Below, piece after piece: positions 37,070 through 50,015 of a stretch of DNA of 64,000 nucleotides. This DNA is from Gordionus sp. m RMFG-2023 (taxonomy: Eukaryota; Nematomorpha; Gordioida; Chordodea; Parachordodidae). Location: the NCBI RefSeq assembly GCF_954871325.1, contig NC_088777.1:26575366-26639365 (forward strand). Direction: 5' to 3'. The notes under the pieces are model-generated. The model did not search any database and had not been told where the DNA came from. It saw nothing but the letters and a program-made list of their open reading frames with translations. The position numbers and the translations under genes were made by a program. How positions within the stretch are numbered: the stretch's first letter is position 1; every line of letters begins with the position of its first letter.

Positions 37070-37119
37070 AATGAAAAATTTTCTCCTTGCTCTTATGATA
37101 GTTGTTACCTGTTATTTGA

Positions 37120-37660
37120 AAATAATATCCAATTCCCCCTTTCAAGCCAGGTCCAATCCATTAAAACTAAGTGTAAATGCTATATTTTGAGTTAAAAGAT
37201 ATTTAAAGCTTTAACTTGATACCCATATCAATATTATTTGTTAAAATATTACTGATGCCTAATATATAATATTGAAAAAATTCCCAAGTAAGGTCCAAGG
37301 CCATAATAATTTTGAAAAATTTTCCCCAACCCCAACCAAAGATCATAATAATTTTGGTAGTTGAGAACTGGAATAAAATATGGGCCTTGGTATTTTTATC
37401 AGGCAGAACCCAACAGGCCTGCGAAAAAAATTTGTTTTTGGTCAATGTCTGATCCATAGTTAATAATAAAAAAATTCCCAAGCTTCCAAGCTGTAATTAT
37501 TTAAAAAATTTCCCCAAGCCCAGCCCAATCTAATTTATAAAAATATTTTCCAAGCCCAGTCCGACTCATTAAAATTTTAAATAATTATTCTCAAACCTGG
37601 CCAACCTAATTATTTTTATATTTTTTTCCCAAGCCTGGAGCTTCCATTAAAAAAATTAAA
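37120..37660. repeat. Degenerate CCCAAGCC-rich repeats
   Basis: Repeated words TTCCCCAAGCCC, TTTTCCAAGCCCAG and TTCCCAAGCCTGG occur at irregular spacing of about 60-100 bp in otherwise AT-rich DNA. No coding frame is supported. Confidence 0.4.
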
Positions 37661-37737
37661 TATTGATATAATTAAATTACTTTATCAAAATATAGTTTTA
37701 TATATAAGAAGAATTGTATTACAAAATTTAACATAGA

Positions 37738-37812
37738 AGGGGGCTGAGTTGGAAAGAACGTTTGCCTATAGAACGTTAAGTCTGGGGATCGAATCTCGTT
37801 GTTGTATAAAAA
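37738..37812 (+). repeat. tRNA-derived sequence (SINE head or pseudo-tRNA)
   Basis: GGCTGAGTTGGAAAGAACG resembles a tRNA D-arm with an A box. ACGTT...AACGT can form an anticodon stem. GGATCGAATCTC is close to the B-box consensus GGTTCGANNCC. The acceptor stem does not pair well, so it is not a working tRNA gene. A tRNA-derived SINE 5-prime part is the likelier explanation. A tail of A and T follows at 37806. Confidence 0.45.
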
Positions 37813-38049
37813 AATTTCAAAAAAGTTTTTCTTTAAAAAATAATTCAATTAGAGATATATAGTCTCTTTCGATTTATTAACATTAAGATGATAGGAAAGA
37901 TGATAGAAAAAATAAAATTAACATTAAAAGATTATAAGAAAACGTTCATTTCTTGATTACGGAGATTTTATATATATATTTTAAAAGTTAACGGCTAATA
38001 TTTAATATTATTTATTTGTTTATTATTTTATTAAGATCTTTCACTTTTC

Positions 38050-38900
38050 AATTATTTTCTTTATAGGAAAATGCCAAAATATTTAACGAGATATTTTTGC
38101 AAAACCCAGAGTGTATTTACAGAATTGAGGCAGCACAATGTTGACTTAATACTAATTGGCTATATATCCCATATACTACATAATTCTTGCAAGAAGGCAT
38201 TGAATGTACTATCTGTGAATGTCGAAATAATTGTGATGAAATGTTTTAACGAATTTAGTTCATCAACTTTATGAATTAAAGTTGTTGGTGGAGTGGTCTA
38301 ACTTGGGATGGTGTGAGTTGTTGCGATTACCTATCAGCTTTTAAAAGAGTTGGTGGAATGGTCTAACTTAGGATGGTGTGAGTTGTTGCGATATGTACCT
38401 ATCAGTTTTTTATGATTAATACCCGCCATCGATAGAATTTTAAGAACCTTTAAAAAAATATTTCTTAAATAAAGATTATAAAACCTATCTTAATATTATA
38501 AAAAATTTTGTCTAGAATGAAATGGCAGAGGCGTATTTAGGAATGATTTCACATGTAGGAAATCTAGTACATGTTGTTAATATGCAGTGGCAATCAGAAG
38601 AATTATTTATAAAATTGATTCACAAAATTATGCTGCAGCTTTATCTTTGCAGTAAAAATTGACAATAAATTTTATGGCGCTATTGCTGAAAATATCATAT
38701 TCAAATATTACTTTAATGTATTTTTAAATGGCGCAAATATATTTATTAAGACAATTTTAGAATGTTTACAATCAAAATTTGATTTCAATAACTCGATTTA
38801 CAAATGTATAGATATTTGACTTTGGAACAGAAACCATCAATTGATGTTTTTTGTAATTTAAAAAATATATTAAAAATACCGATATACATTGATGTCTTGT
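38050..38900 (+). pseudogene. hAT Z transposase, third relic
   Basis: The plus strand reads TELRQHNVDLILIGYISHIL and HNSCKKALNVLSVNVEIIVM, then a decayed RWLSL region, then AEAYLGMISHVGNL. A local tandem duplication of about 60 bp (38281-38405) repeats the GGTGTGAGTTGTTGCGAT part. It is more diverged than the inverted pair at 34496-36302. It ends towards the hAT Z terminus at 39166. Confidence 0.78.
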
Positions 38901-39166
38901 TTGAGGAGATTCAAATTATTTTCTTTTATATATAATATAAATAAAGTAACTCCACTATAAAGAAGTTATTTTGAAAAATATTACCTATTTTGAAATTATA
39001 AAACGTTACCGACTTTGTTAATATTTATTTAAAGTAATTATAAGAATTACTAGAGGGAAACTAAGTTAATTCACACAATTTTTACATTTCTACCACAATT
39101 TTCTTATTTCACCCGTAAAATACCAAATTTTTCCTGCAATTTGAAAATTTTGACCAGGCAACCCTG

Positions 39167-39589
39167 GGTGTGATATTTAGTTTTTTCACTATCTTATCTT
39201 ATCTAGCACGTTGGTCATAGACCTACCCAAAATCAGCGAAGGTGAATTATATGAAGGCCTACTTCATATAATTATGTCGATTTTTTTCTCAAGGATACCA
39301 ACAAACCTTGTATCCAGATGAAACTAAACAAGTGAGTGGAACTTATACCCATACCGTTTTTGTAAATAGTTTGAATTAGTAGAGAGTAAAATAGAAGAAG
39401 CAAAAAGGCAAGATGTAAGAAAATAAGAAAAAAGAAAAATACTGTTTAATTCCTAATAAAACTGTCTTTTATTAAATTAATTATATGAAAACTTTATCGT
39501 TTTATTATTTATCCAATTAAATTTTATGATGTTTAAATTCTATTAGGTACAATAAGTATTAGGAGGTTAAACAGTAGGAAGTATTATTA
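39167..39589. other. AT-rich flank
   Basis: Nothing coding. A short inverted pair, TACTGTTTAATTCCTAATA near 39441 and its approximate complement near 39557, may mark a very small MITE. Confidence 0.35.
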
Positions 39590-40010
39590 TTTCTTGTTGA
39601 ATTTTATGGTGTTAAATATATTATTTGATATGATAATTTATTCACTAATTTTTGCTAAAACTACAATTGATAATTTATTCACTAATTATTAGTTAGACTA
39701 CAATAATTCAAAAAATAGGAAATCGTTTATATTTATTGCACTTAGTATTAAGGTGATTCTTGTAGAATAATTGAGTTTTAGAAAATTCTTTTTAATGATT
39801 TATTTACTAATTAAGAGACTACAATGGCACAAAAATAAATTATTGTTACTTATATTTAATTTCACTTAGCAATGAGATGATTCATGTTGAATAATTATGT
39901 GTTATAATTCTATTCTATAATTTATTATTAATTTTGGAAAAGACTACAATGACACCAAATAGGATATTATACTCCTAATTAATTTTACTTAATAATGAGA
40001 AATAATACTC
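39590..40010 (+). repeat. Degenerate tandem repeat
   Basis: About four units of 70-130 bp, each containing a TTTACTAATTA and GACTACAATGGCAC-like word followed by TTTCACTTAGxAATGAGATGATTC. No coding meaning is seen. Confidence 0.5.
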
Positions 40011-40499
40011 TAAGATTAGACGAATGAACTTCCCTACAAGTGGAACAAGGTTTCAAACTACATTGTAGAACTCTAAATTGGACTGCTAAAGGAAAACACT
40101 ATAACTATAAATTATCAACGTGTAAATGGAAACAAGAAATTAACAATAAAAATATAAAGGAATATTCTTAAAAACTAATATTACTGGTTGTTAACAACAT
40201 TCTAGAATTAGAAGAACATATCCATGTAGAGTGTTAAGGGAACTTTCGTTAAAAGGCCTCCTTTTCTAGAATTATAACTCACTGTCTTAGGAATTTAAAA
40301 TATATCTTAATAATGAAAATTATTTATTCTTTTTTTTACCACACTTAGCAGTTATTTGTCATATGTTCATAAATAAGTCTCAGAATAATCTTAAAAGTTT
40401 TCCTATCCGTAGAAGCTCTTCTAAGAATTTCCAGGATATATCTAACTCCCCTAAAGACCTTGTTATACTGCAAAACGAACTACTTTTATATGATAGGAA

Positions 40500-42720
40500 G
40501 GGCATAAGAGCTGATTCATTCTGGAATAAGTTTACGAGTGCTTGATTTATCAAATTGTTAAAAGCATGTCTTAAAACAAGACAATTCGATTTTCATATAT
40601 TCGATCATTCTATAGAGAGGAAGTATATCACATCTGGCCCATAGGGTACAATTTGTTGTATTTAGGGGGTAAAACGTTCTAGTAATGTATCTGAGGCATT
40701 TATTTATAAACGTTTGCGTCTTTCTATTATCTAATTTAGTATCCTTCCAAGTTTCCATATTATAATAGAGGGATGGAATTAATAAAAATTTGAATAGTCT
40801 TATCTTAAGAAGAATTGATAATTGGTGTGATGACCAAATTTTCATGAAAGATCTGTATTTTGCTCTAGTTTTATTTAGCTTATCCATCAGATCTTGTTTG
40901 GTGCACCTTTTCCTATCTAGTAAAACTCCTAAATATTTTAAATAAAGTATTTCAGTAATCTTCTACCCTTTTACTGTTAAATTTACGTGTGAGGAGGTGT
41001 AGAATGATGTCATCAGTTTAGTTATTATTATGTTTAATTTTAGACAAATATCTAGCCTCAATGATAATACTATCAATGACTGATTGAAGATCCATCACAG
41101 ATTCACCAATCAGGCATAAATCGTCGACAAAAGCTAGAATATTAAGCTTTGTCTACCGAACCAAGTGTGTAGCTTTAACTTTGATAATGATATTATTAGT
41201 AGCAAAATTAAATAATAGAGGTTATAAAATACATCCTTGTTTCAATCCGATATTAACCGGGATTTTAGGAGATTTTACTCCAGCATGGATTATTTGAATT
41301 GAGTAATCTTTATAAATTGTTTTCATCAAATATTTCAACTAAGGCGCTCCATAGCTTAATTTGTATTGGAATCATAAGCTTTCTTGAAATTTAGAGCAAC
41401 AATTATCAATTGACTTCTACGTAAAACAGCTCTAATATGAATTTTAAGTGCAAGAATTGCATCAAGTATGTTTCGACCCTTCCTGAACGAAACTAATGAA
41501 TCAACGAACAGCGGTTCCACTAACGGCCTTAGTCTATTTAAGATAACATTCACAAATATTTTATATACTACCGAATTTTATTAGATTCCCCTCCAATCTT
41601 TAAGAAATTTAGGGTTCTTTGATTTTGGGAAATTGACTAGAATATCTGTGATCCAATCACACAAGTTCCTACATTTCATACTCTAATTATAATTGGGAGG
41701 AGAATCTCCGCACATAACATAGGATCTGTATTCAAGTATTCCCTGTGTATCGAATCTTGACCACACGCTTTATGGTTTTTCAGTTTTTTTATTATACTAG
41801 CTATTTCGCTTTTCATTGGCGGGGGTAGTCTAACATCGTTTAAACTTTGTGCAGTGGATGATTGTTGTGCGTATGAGGTAGATTGGGACAGTGCAGTGTA
41901 TAAAGGTTGAGTGTATAACACTGAATGGACACTTTACAGCAGGGGAGCGTAAATATGGATGAGTGAGATGATTTAAAAGGCCATAACTTTGAGGTAATTT
42001 GGAAGTCATAATGAGAAGACTAATAAGATAAATGAGTTGGGACGTTAAGGGAATTAGTTGATATTGGAGTTCAAATCTTCGAGGCAGTGGGGCGTTGATC
42101 ATGCTGAGGAGAATAATACCAAAACTCAGTTGGGTTGACGTAATTACGGGTATTAGTTAATATTGGATGCTAAAACTTTGAGGTAGTGGGGCGTTGATTA
42201 TACTGAGGTGAATAGTGCTAAAACTGAGTTAGGCTAATAGTGGAAGACGATGGGGCTGAGCTGAATGTTAATTTATTTGTTAAGGAAATTTCATTAACAC
42301 CGTAGAAGCGATTATAAGGAGAATACCAGGTTTTCACTTGAGATTCAGGGTCGGTAATCATTTTATTCCCGTGCCAAAGTTTTTGGTCTTAATTGCCTGA
42401 CGTAAAGGATTTCAATAATCTAAATATGTGTCATTCGTACTAAACAAGTTACTAATTTCTAAAGTGATTTTCGAGGTATTTCTTCTTATCTCTTCTAAGT
42501 TCATGGCTTATATATCCTAGTAAATATTTCACTCTGTTTCTCCTAAGATGATCTTTTCCCACTAGATTAACTATCAGATTTCTCGATTCCATTGAAATAT
42601 TTTTGGTAAAGAAACGGCGGCCGCATCTGTAAAAATACCACTAATATTTTCCCATAGTAAATCAGAGGGCATCCATTTTTGGATGATTTTATAGTACCTG
42701 ATTCGGTCATTTGACCGATA
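40500..42720 (-). mobile_element. LINE (non-LTR retrotransposon) relic
   Basis: The minus strand carries a decayed reverse transcriptase. In order: EIASIIKKLKNHKACGQDSI, NRLRPLVEPLFVDSLVSFRK, LNFKKAYDS, GLKQGCIL, the catalytic LAFVDDLCLIGESVMDLQSV (FVDD in place of FADD or YADD), then YLGVLLDRKRC, RAKYRSFMKIWSSHQLSILL and FINKCLRYITRTF. Order and motifs fit LINE reverse transcriptases of the RTE/Jockey-like kind. Weak upstream similarity (IIQKWMPSDLLWENISGIFT) reaches about 42720. No endonuclease is recognised. There are many stops and frameshifts. A direct duplication of about 108 bp lies at 41960-42240, in the linker before the RT. Confidence 0.82.
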
Positions 42721-43979
42721 TTTGACCGGTCAAATATGGTCAAATTCAAATAAATGTTTTTTACACCAATATTAACTTTATTTTGTATATATATATAATA
42801 TGATAATGAATCTATGTAATATTAAATTTCATAATATTTTTTTAATTCATTCCATAGTTAATGTTTCGCCCTCCATGGCAGAGTCTTGTTCCGATTCATA
42901 TTCAATATCATTATTTTATTTATTTTAAGTTATGATATACTCTTACCAATTTTTCTGTTGTAGAAGTCTTCTTTCATATGAATATTGCCCCAAATCGATC
43001 AATATCTTTCTGAAGAAGTCGAACTTGGAAATATTAATAAAATATCAGCTAAGTCTCTTAATTGGCAAGGTTGGCAAAGTGCATTCCCCCAACTTGAGAC
43101 AGAAATCTGATTATTTAATGGAGGTTTCCACTTTCCATATATCTATTAAATATGTCGCTTTTACTTCTGAAATTTATCACTTAAAATATTTTGATTATCT
43201 CCATCTTGTAAAATACCGAATTCTTGTATTTACTAGTAAGATGCTCCCCTTGATATTGGGGGTCCAATAAATACACAGCTTGTGAGCACATGTATTTAGA
43301 TCATTTTTTCTCCTTTTAAATATAACTTTAATTTTTTTCTTCAGGTGAAGAAAATATAGAATCATGGCATGTTGTATTATGTTTTTTCAAATTAAGCATC
43401 TCGTTTTTTACGTCCAAAGTACATTTATCCCCTATACTTTCAACAATGAGGTAGTAAAGAATGGAGTATAGCTAAAAATTATATTCTTTTCGATTAATAC
43501 ATTGATCATTCCTTTATTTTCATATTAAAAATTATTTGAATATTTTTCTTTAACAATTATTCGATTCGGTTTTATACAAGTAAAAAATAATAAAAGATCT
43601 GATAGAAATTTAAATAAGGAATTATTTTTTATAATAAGAGTGAAAGTGATTAAGAAATTAAGTGAACTCTATTAAAGATTAAGTTGAGATTTATTAAAAA
43701 TTTTATTATCAGAAACTAAGTTTTAAAAAATGTTCTTTATTTCCTTGTGGAATAAAATATAATGGCTAGGCCAATTTATTATAAGAACCAAAGATTTTAG
43801 AACATCGTTCTAATATAAAAAACTCTAAACCCGAATTAAAACAAACTATTTTAATTTTCTATATATTTTGTTGATCAGTGAACCGACCTAACAAGCCGAC
43901 ACATTGGGTAGGATAGATTGGTTGGTGCAACAGGGCCAATGAGTTGGGTTGGGTTGTGGTCAATTTTTTGACCGTGACT
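42721..43979. other. AT-rich stretch, nothing firm
   Basis: A 112-codon plus-strand frame (42932-43270) has no recognisable domain, signal or homologous neighbour, and I do not call it a gene. The region near 42700 has inverted GACCGGTC words. Confidence 0.4.
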
Positions 43980-44150
43980 CAAGGTTTGGCCTAAATATAA
44001 ACCAGCTGCAAGAATCCGTGAACAAAGCCTTTTATTTGTTTGGATTCAATTTCTCAAAATATTTATAATTTTCGACACTTATACATTATATGATTGTCAT
44101 TTGATACAAAATAAAAATACATAAAACTAATCAATCTACCACATTTAAGC
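43980..44150 (+). repeat. Repeat R, unfilled relative of the 48470 insertion site
   Basis: AACCAGCTGCAAGAATCC, then ACAAAGCCTTTTATT and onward, matches the sequence on both sides of the 13-kb insertion: 48453-48469 and 61459-61593. The family therefore predates that insertion. Confidence 0.7.
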
Positions 44151-45688
44151 ATTATTTGATTGACATTGGATATTATATAAAGTATATATATCTATATAAT
44201 GTAAAAATACACAATTACAACTTGCCCACCTTTCACATGCCACGTGTTACCATTCTCCAAAAAGAATATTATTTCATTTAATTTTCAAGATTCGCTTCAT
44301 TTTTCCATATAATCTCAAAAATTTGTTTCTTTTTTTTATATAATTTCCAAAATTCGTTTCATTTTTCATCAATTTATTTGACACCATCATCTCATAATCT
44401 TTTTCAAGCATACAAGTCAGAGCTCTTTGCTGCCATTACTCCCATATGTAAACCATTTTCTTATCTTCCACAGGGTTTAATGAAAGATATATAATAAATT
44501 TATTTATAAAGACTAACAATCAAAATAAAGATTACTAAATACAATTTTAATAAATATACATAATCAAGGTTATCTTTTCTTTCATAGAAAAATTCAATTT
44601 TCAAAATAAAAAATTAGATAAAGAAATGTAATATTTTTAACATAAACATTGAACAGTGGGAAACTATTATTTTCTTTCAAATAAAAATTTAATTTGGACA
44701 GGAGGGACTTATTTGGATGATACTGTAAAATCAAATAATGTCTTATCATTACAATCACATCAAAAGACTTCGAAATTGACAGATTTTACACCTTATCATT
44801 AACATAATTTTAATGATAAGATTTATTTAAATTTAAACATTTCACATCTCATCATTATACAGCAAATCATGATAATCATTAAAAATCAATCATAATGAAA
44901 AAAAATAAATTAATTTAACTGTTTTTGTAGCATTACGCAAATCATAATGATAAAATTTCTTTAAATATAAATGTTATACAATTTATAACAAATCTTAATA
45001 ATAAGATTTCTTTCAATTAAAATTAATCACCTCTAACATTAAACAATAAATTATCATATTAATTTCAACAATGATAACATTTCTTTTAAATTCAAATATA
45101 TTATCAATGTAAATTAAATAATTTATGTTAAATTAAAATTTCAAAATATATCCCATTAATTAAAAATGTAGAGTTAATTCAAAATGAAATAACATTAACG
45201 CAACATTCTCAATAAATCATATTATAATATATCAACATTAATTAAAAATGGATTAAATACACCATAGATAAACATCAATTAAAAATGGACCAACACACAT
45301 GTCCACCCTTTTAAAGACTCCAATTGTATATATACAAAATAAAAATTTTTCCAGAAAAATCTAATTTAGTATATTTTTATACTCAATATAAATTCTGTAC
45401 TTCCGAACGCTCATAAATCCAATAAATACCCCAGTGCCATTGAAATAGCCCTTCTGAATATTATATTTCATTTTAATGATTATCAATAGTTAATAACTCT
45501 TTCATAATTAAACTCTCTCTCTCTCTCTCTCATATATATAAATATGAAATCCTTATCTAAATTTAAACAAATTTTATTTTTATTTATTAAATTAAAAATA
45601 TCCAGCCCTGTAAATTTTTATTCGAGTATAAATTAGGCTTACAAAGAGCAGACATATGACGCTTGTTTTTTTATTAAAAATATTTAAC
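44151..45688. other. AT-rich stretch with a (CT)n microsatellite
   Basis: No gene is recognised. A CT dinucleotide run of about nine repeats lies at 45513-45530. Confidence 0.5.
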
Positions 45689-45692
45689 ATAT

Positions 45693-48012
45693 GGTGAATT
45701 CCATATCAAATCAACCAAGGTTTCAACCCGACCCCCTTCAATTTTTCTTAAATTTTGTATATTGGTAGTATATACTATAACTAAGAAAAAAATGAAATTT
45801 TACCTTCCAACACTGTTTACGCTAAGATATGGCCGTTTAAAGCGCGGAAAAAAGGTACATTTTTGACAAAATGCACCTCATTTATTTTCAAATATCTCGA
45901 GAAATAATTAAGTACAAAAATAATTTAAATTTTATTTTGTAGCTTAATAAAAGTTCTTTAAAATGACATAAAAATAAATATGATGGACATTTTATTAATA
46001 TCGAAAACCGGATGTGTAAAACCGGAAATGGCCATAGAAAAAACAAGGTATTTTTTTTCAAAATTTTTTTTCTGTAGATAGATATCACATTGCTTTATAT
46101 TTGTACAAAATCCTAGACTGGTATCAACATGGGTTTAGGAGTTATCACTCTTTATATGGCTAAAAATGAACAAATTTAACATTTATATCATCATCTTTTA
46201 ATTTAATGAATAGTTATGAAATAATGCTAATTTAAAAATTATGTCTAAATGACAGGCCCTTACATTTTTTTTTATCTTCATCAAAATTTTTGAGGAGTGG
46301 CTGGAATAATGAGATTTGTTTAACACTTTAGTTAAATTTTTTCTCAAAGTTACTGACAAAATAATTCTAAAAATATTTTGAACTTTATTTGCCTCAAATT
46401 GAATTACATATAATACAATCAAAAATTTATAATTAAAATATATCATATATTATAATCATCCAAGAAATTTTAATAAATTATGACTTGTTTTCGTCTAGGG
46501 GAATAAAAGCTTGGAACTTTGTTTTAGAAATTCTTTTGCTCTCAAAAATCTGTTTTCAAGATGACTTTCTATGTTCATATATTCATTATTGCTCACAAAT
46601 ATATAATTTACCTCATAGATATTATTTCTTGCATAGTTAAATATATTGTTGTCAATATGTGATGTTCATATGGACGTTGCAAGCTTGCTCTAAATGTTTA
46701 GTAACGGCCCCCAAAATGTCGCATGGACTTTTACCTTGTGCGGTTTAAAAAATGTCACTCAGCCTTTATCCCAAAATCATTTTCATGATTGTAGAGATTA
46801 ATTAAATCTATTATTTTTATATAGGCTATTGCTCCATCAGAAAAATAATAAATTTTAGCCACTCTATTAAATCTTTCTTTCAAGAGTACGATCAATTTTT
46901 AAAATAAATAAAATACACATGCGTTGTGCTTTAAACAATCTGATATAACCACTAAATTTACATGTTTTATTATGTTGTTCTCACGGTAATAAATTATAAA
47001 AGAGTTGATAGTGGCTTGATTATTGGTCTGATTAAATCCTTGTACATGGTTCTGCACTACAAATGCATAGTTTTCTGAAAAGTCTGCAATAACTAAGAAT
47101 TCGCCAACACTTAAATTAAATTTTCAAAAGTTTCGAATTAATGATTATCATGAAGCTATAAACAAATGAGGAATTAAATTGTTTAATTATTCAATTAAAT
47201 AATCTACAAATTTGTCAGCGGATTTTGTCAGTGTTTTGAGGGTAGTTCGATAAACTGCTATCCATTGTTTGAATGTTTTATAATCTATAAAATTCTCGTC
47301 AAATAATATATCCTTTCTTTTAATTTTGAATATATGGGGGAAGATTTATTGTTGAATTTCAATTTTGGTATATTCTTTTATGCTAAATAAAATATTTATA
47401 ACTATTTTGTCAAGTAATTTTAATTTCGAGATAAAATTTAACTAAAGTTTTAAACAGCCCATTATCCCAGCCACCTCTCAAATTTTTTTTTATAAAGATA
47501 AAAAAAAGTAAGGGTGTTAAATTTGTTCAATTTTAGCCATATAAAGAGTGATAACTCCTAAACCCATGTTGATCCCACTCTAGGATTTTGTACAAATATA
47601 AAGCAGTGTGATATCTATCTACAGAAAAAAAATTTTGAAAAAAATACCTTTTTTTCTATGGCCATTTCCGGTTTTACACATCCGGTTTTCGATATTAATA
47701 AAATGACCATCATATCTATTTTTATGTCATTTTAAAGAACTTCTATTAAGCTACAAAATAAAATTTAAATTATTTTTCTAACATAATTATTTCTCGAGAT
47801 ATTTGAAAATAAATGAGGTGCATTTTGTCAAAAATGTACCATTTTTCCTCGCTTTAAACGGCCATATTTTAGCGGGTAAACAGTGTTGGAAGGTAAAATT
47901 TCATTTATTTCTTAGTTATAGTATATACTACCAGTATACAAAATTTAAGAAAAATTGAAGGGGGTCGGGTTGAAAATCGACTTTCATTTGTTGATTTGAT
48001 ATGGAATTCACC
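45693..48012 (-). mobile_element. N2: second copy of the long-TIR transposon
   Basis: The same ends as N1 (GGTGAATTCCATATCAAATC and complement) and long inverted repeats (about 45693-46275 and 47505-48012). The flanks are ATAT on the left and AAAT on the right, so a 4-bp target duplication is possible but imperfect here. The transposase lies on the minus strand. It is more decayed than N1. Confidence 0.85.
46445..47290 (-). pseudogene. N2 transposase relic
   Basis: The minus strand shows FKQWIAVYRTTLKTLTKSAD, VGEFLVIADFSENYAFVVQ, ATINSFIIYYRENN, VVISDCLKHNACVFYLF, IYYFSDGA, NHENDFGIKAEWHF and RASLQRPYEHHILT, in the same order as the N1 protein. Several frameshifts and stops are present. The N-terminal part before FKQW is lost. 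The shared conserved blocks (ADFSENYAF, ISDCLKHNA, FSDGA) mark likely functional residues of the family. Confidence 0.8.
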
Positions 48013-48016
48013 AAAT

Positions 48017-48452
48017 ATATTTACAGACTCATTTTAAATTCATTATATTGGCAATTTTCAATGGTCTCTCCATTTCTTGTCTTTTAATTTTATTAATATC
48101 TATCTATATTTTATTCCTTATAAAAATCCCTACTTAATATATATTACAAATTTTACCCTGTATTTAATTTACCAAAAAATTTATAACTTAAAATTTTAAT
48201 TTTGTTTGAAAATAATTTACCTTGCTTTGTGTTTATTTATAATATAAATTTATTATCTTATTTTTACCTTATTGGTTGGTATTTAAGGTGTTCCATACTC
48301 TTCTGATATGTGAACTTGTCACAGAATGAATTAATTCATACATATCTTTCTTTTTATAATTTTTATTATAACTCTTGACCGTATAAATAGTAATTAATTA
48401 ATTTGCCAAGTCCTTTTATGTGATTTTTATAAAGCACAGCAACATTAAAAAT
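48017..48452. other. AT-rich flank, nothing recognised
   Basis: No coding frame or repeat end is supported between N2 and the hAT nest. Confidence 0.4.
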
Positions 48453-49416
48453 AAACCAGCTGCAATATTCAGTGGCGTCGATAGGGGGGGAAGCGCAGGG
48501 GCTCGAGCCCCCTGAAAAATTTGAATAACCCCCTGAAGCAAAATTTTTTTTTTAATGGCTCCTTAATATCTCATTGAGCTAAAAATAAATTTTTTTAATT
48601 GCCTTCTGAATAATATCTTTTATAATTCTATTAAGTAATATATAGATTTAATTTTATTAAAAAAATTAATAAGACTATTATAATTTTTATTAAATGAATA
48701 CTATTTTAATTATTAGATTAGATTATCATATAAAATACTATGTCAGCTTGCAATCAAATTCTATGTTAAAAATATAACAATATCACTCACTAAATATTAA
48801 TTTAGCTTTAACAGTTGAAGCTTAATTGACTTTTATTATTTAAATTATTATATAACCCTAATAAATATAATAATTTATTAATTGAAAATTAATAATTTTA
48901 TATTTTAGCCGAGTTCAAAATCACTAATCAACTATATTATTTGATTTTAAATTTAATTATCATGTCTCTTCCTAAAATTATTTTCAAGGTCCAAATCCAA
49001 ATAAGTATAAGAAATTTATTTATAAAAAGTAAGTAGACATATAGTTCAAATACTCTATTATATATAATTTTTTTATAAAATATTATGTAAAATGCCACTT
49101 TTACAGACGTATCTGAGTTATCTATATATATAATCCTCAAAAAACGTCAATCAAATTTAGCCAATAGTTTTCTTTTAAAACATATTTGTCCAATAAAAAT
49201 GATTATAGCTTATTCGGTCCAATAGTAATCACCTTACCAAGCTCAGCATTCATACACTTACCATTTCATTCACTTCACATATCAAAGCAATGGTATCCAG
49301 CAACCAAGTATAATTTTTTCAGTTCTTTTGTATAATTATATTATTTTTATTAGAATTTTCAACAAAACCCAACAAGAAAAAACAAACCAAGTTAAAAAGC
49401 AGAATAAGCAAAATGC

Positions 49417-49600
49417 ATTGTTACCATCATTCCAGAGGTATGTGATGCTATATGGAAAACTTTAAAAGATATTCATATGCCAGTTTCAACTAGAGAACAT
49501 TGGGAGAAGGTATTATAAATTTAGATATATTAATATATTTTTAGATTGCACAAAAATATTTTGACCTGGCTCATTAGATGGTAAGCACTTTATATCAAAG
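49417..49600 (+). pseudogene. PIF/Harbinger transposase scrap with tiny intron
   Basis: Codons 49417-49509 read IVTIIPEVCDAIWKTLKDIH and MPVSTREHWEK, typical of the region before the first catalytic residue of Harbinger DDE transposases. A 35-bp GT...AG interval (49510-49544) follows, then IAQKYFD in the continuing phase, as expected for HWxxIAxxF. After a small frameshift, GSLDGKHF carries the first catalytic Asp. A second possible GT...AG interval of 37 bp lies at 49600-49636. The rest of the catalytic domain is not readable. Confidence 0.7.
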
Positions 49601-49926
49601 TAAATTTTTGATATTAATAATTTTTAATTATTTTAGAGTTAGAAAAACCAATATCAAACACCTTAAAAACTATGAAACCTTATCCTATGAAAAATACCAG
49701 TCCAGAAGCAAAACATTATAAGTTAAGTAGTGATTGAATGCACATTTGGCATAACTACTGATAAGTTTGCCATTAATTCTAAATCTATAAAGTGCTCAGT
49801 TGAAAATGCCTGTAAAATATATTATTGATTATGAATAATTCAAGAGGAATAAGATATTTATTTAAAGACTATTTTAATTCTTAAATTTATGTATAAATTT
49901 AACATTTGATATCATTATATATTAAA

Positions 49927-49956
49927 CTAGCTGATAGCCCATCAAGATTAATGGGG
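49927..49956 (-). mobile_element. Helitron-type terminus (minus orientation)
   Basis: On the minus strand, a CCCATTA/TGATGGG imperfect hairpin is followed by CTATCAGCTAG, then T. It is the inverted counterpart of the end at 60711-60739. Confidence 0.5.
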
Positions 49957-50015
49957 AATAATTTTCTCCTTTATTCAATGATGGATAATTAGAAATTTTC
50001 CTATTTAATCGGATC

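Larger units (their letters stand above)
32393..39166. mobile_element. hAT Z composite (several overlapping copies)
   Basis: It opens with CAGTGTTGCCAGGTCAAAAT and closes with the complement, TTTTGACCAGGCAACCCTG. Inside are at least three hAT Z transposase remnants in mixed orientation: plus strand 32393-34063 (copy B), minus strand 34064-35723 with an inverted repeat of its middle part at 35724-36302, and plus strand 38050-38900. The outer ends do not share a convincing 8-bp duplication, so they may belong to different insertions. A Helitron-like end and a tRNA-derived sequence lie in 36831-37815. Confidence 0.7.

Noticed and set aside
37738-37812. Functional tRNA gene
   Set aside because: A and B box-like words and an anticodon-like stem are present, but the acceptor and T stems do not pair properly.
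32393-39166. A single intact hAT element bounded by the CAGTGTTGCC ends
   Set aside because: The transposase remnants lie in mixed orientation and overlapping copies, and the flanks show no convincing 8-bp duplication.
42610-42630. GCGGCCGC site as a cloning-vector remnant
   Set aside because: A single 8-bp site inside decayed LINE-like sequence, with no polylinker or vector sequence around it.
42932-43270. 112-codon plus-strand frame as a host gene
   Set aside because: No recognisable domain, composition close to background, no splice or neighbour evidence; likely chance in AT-rich DNA.
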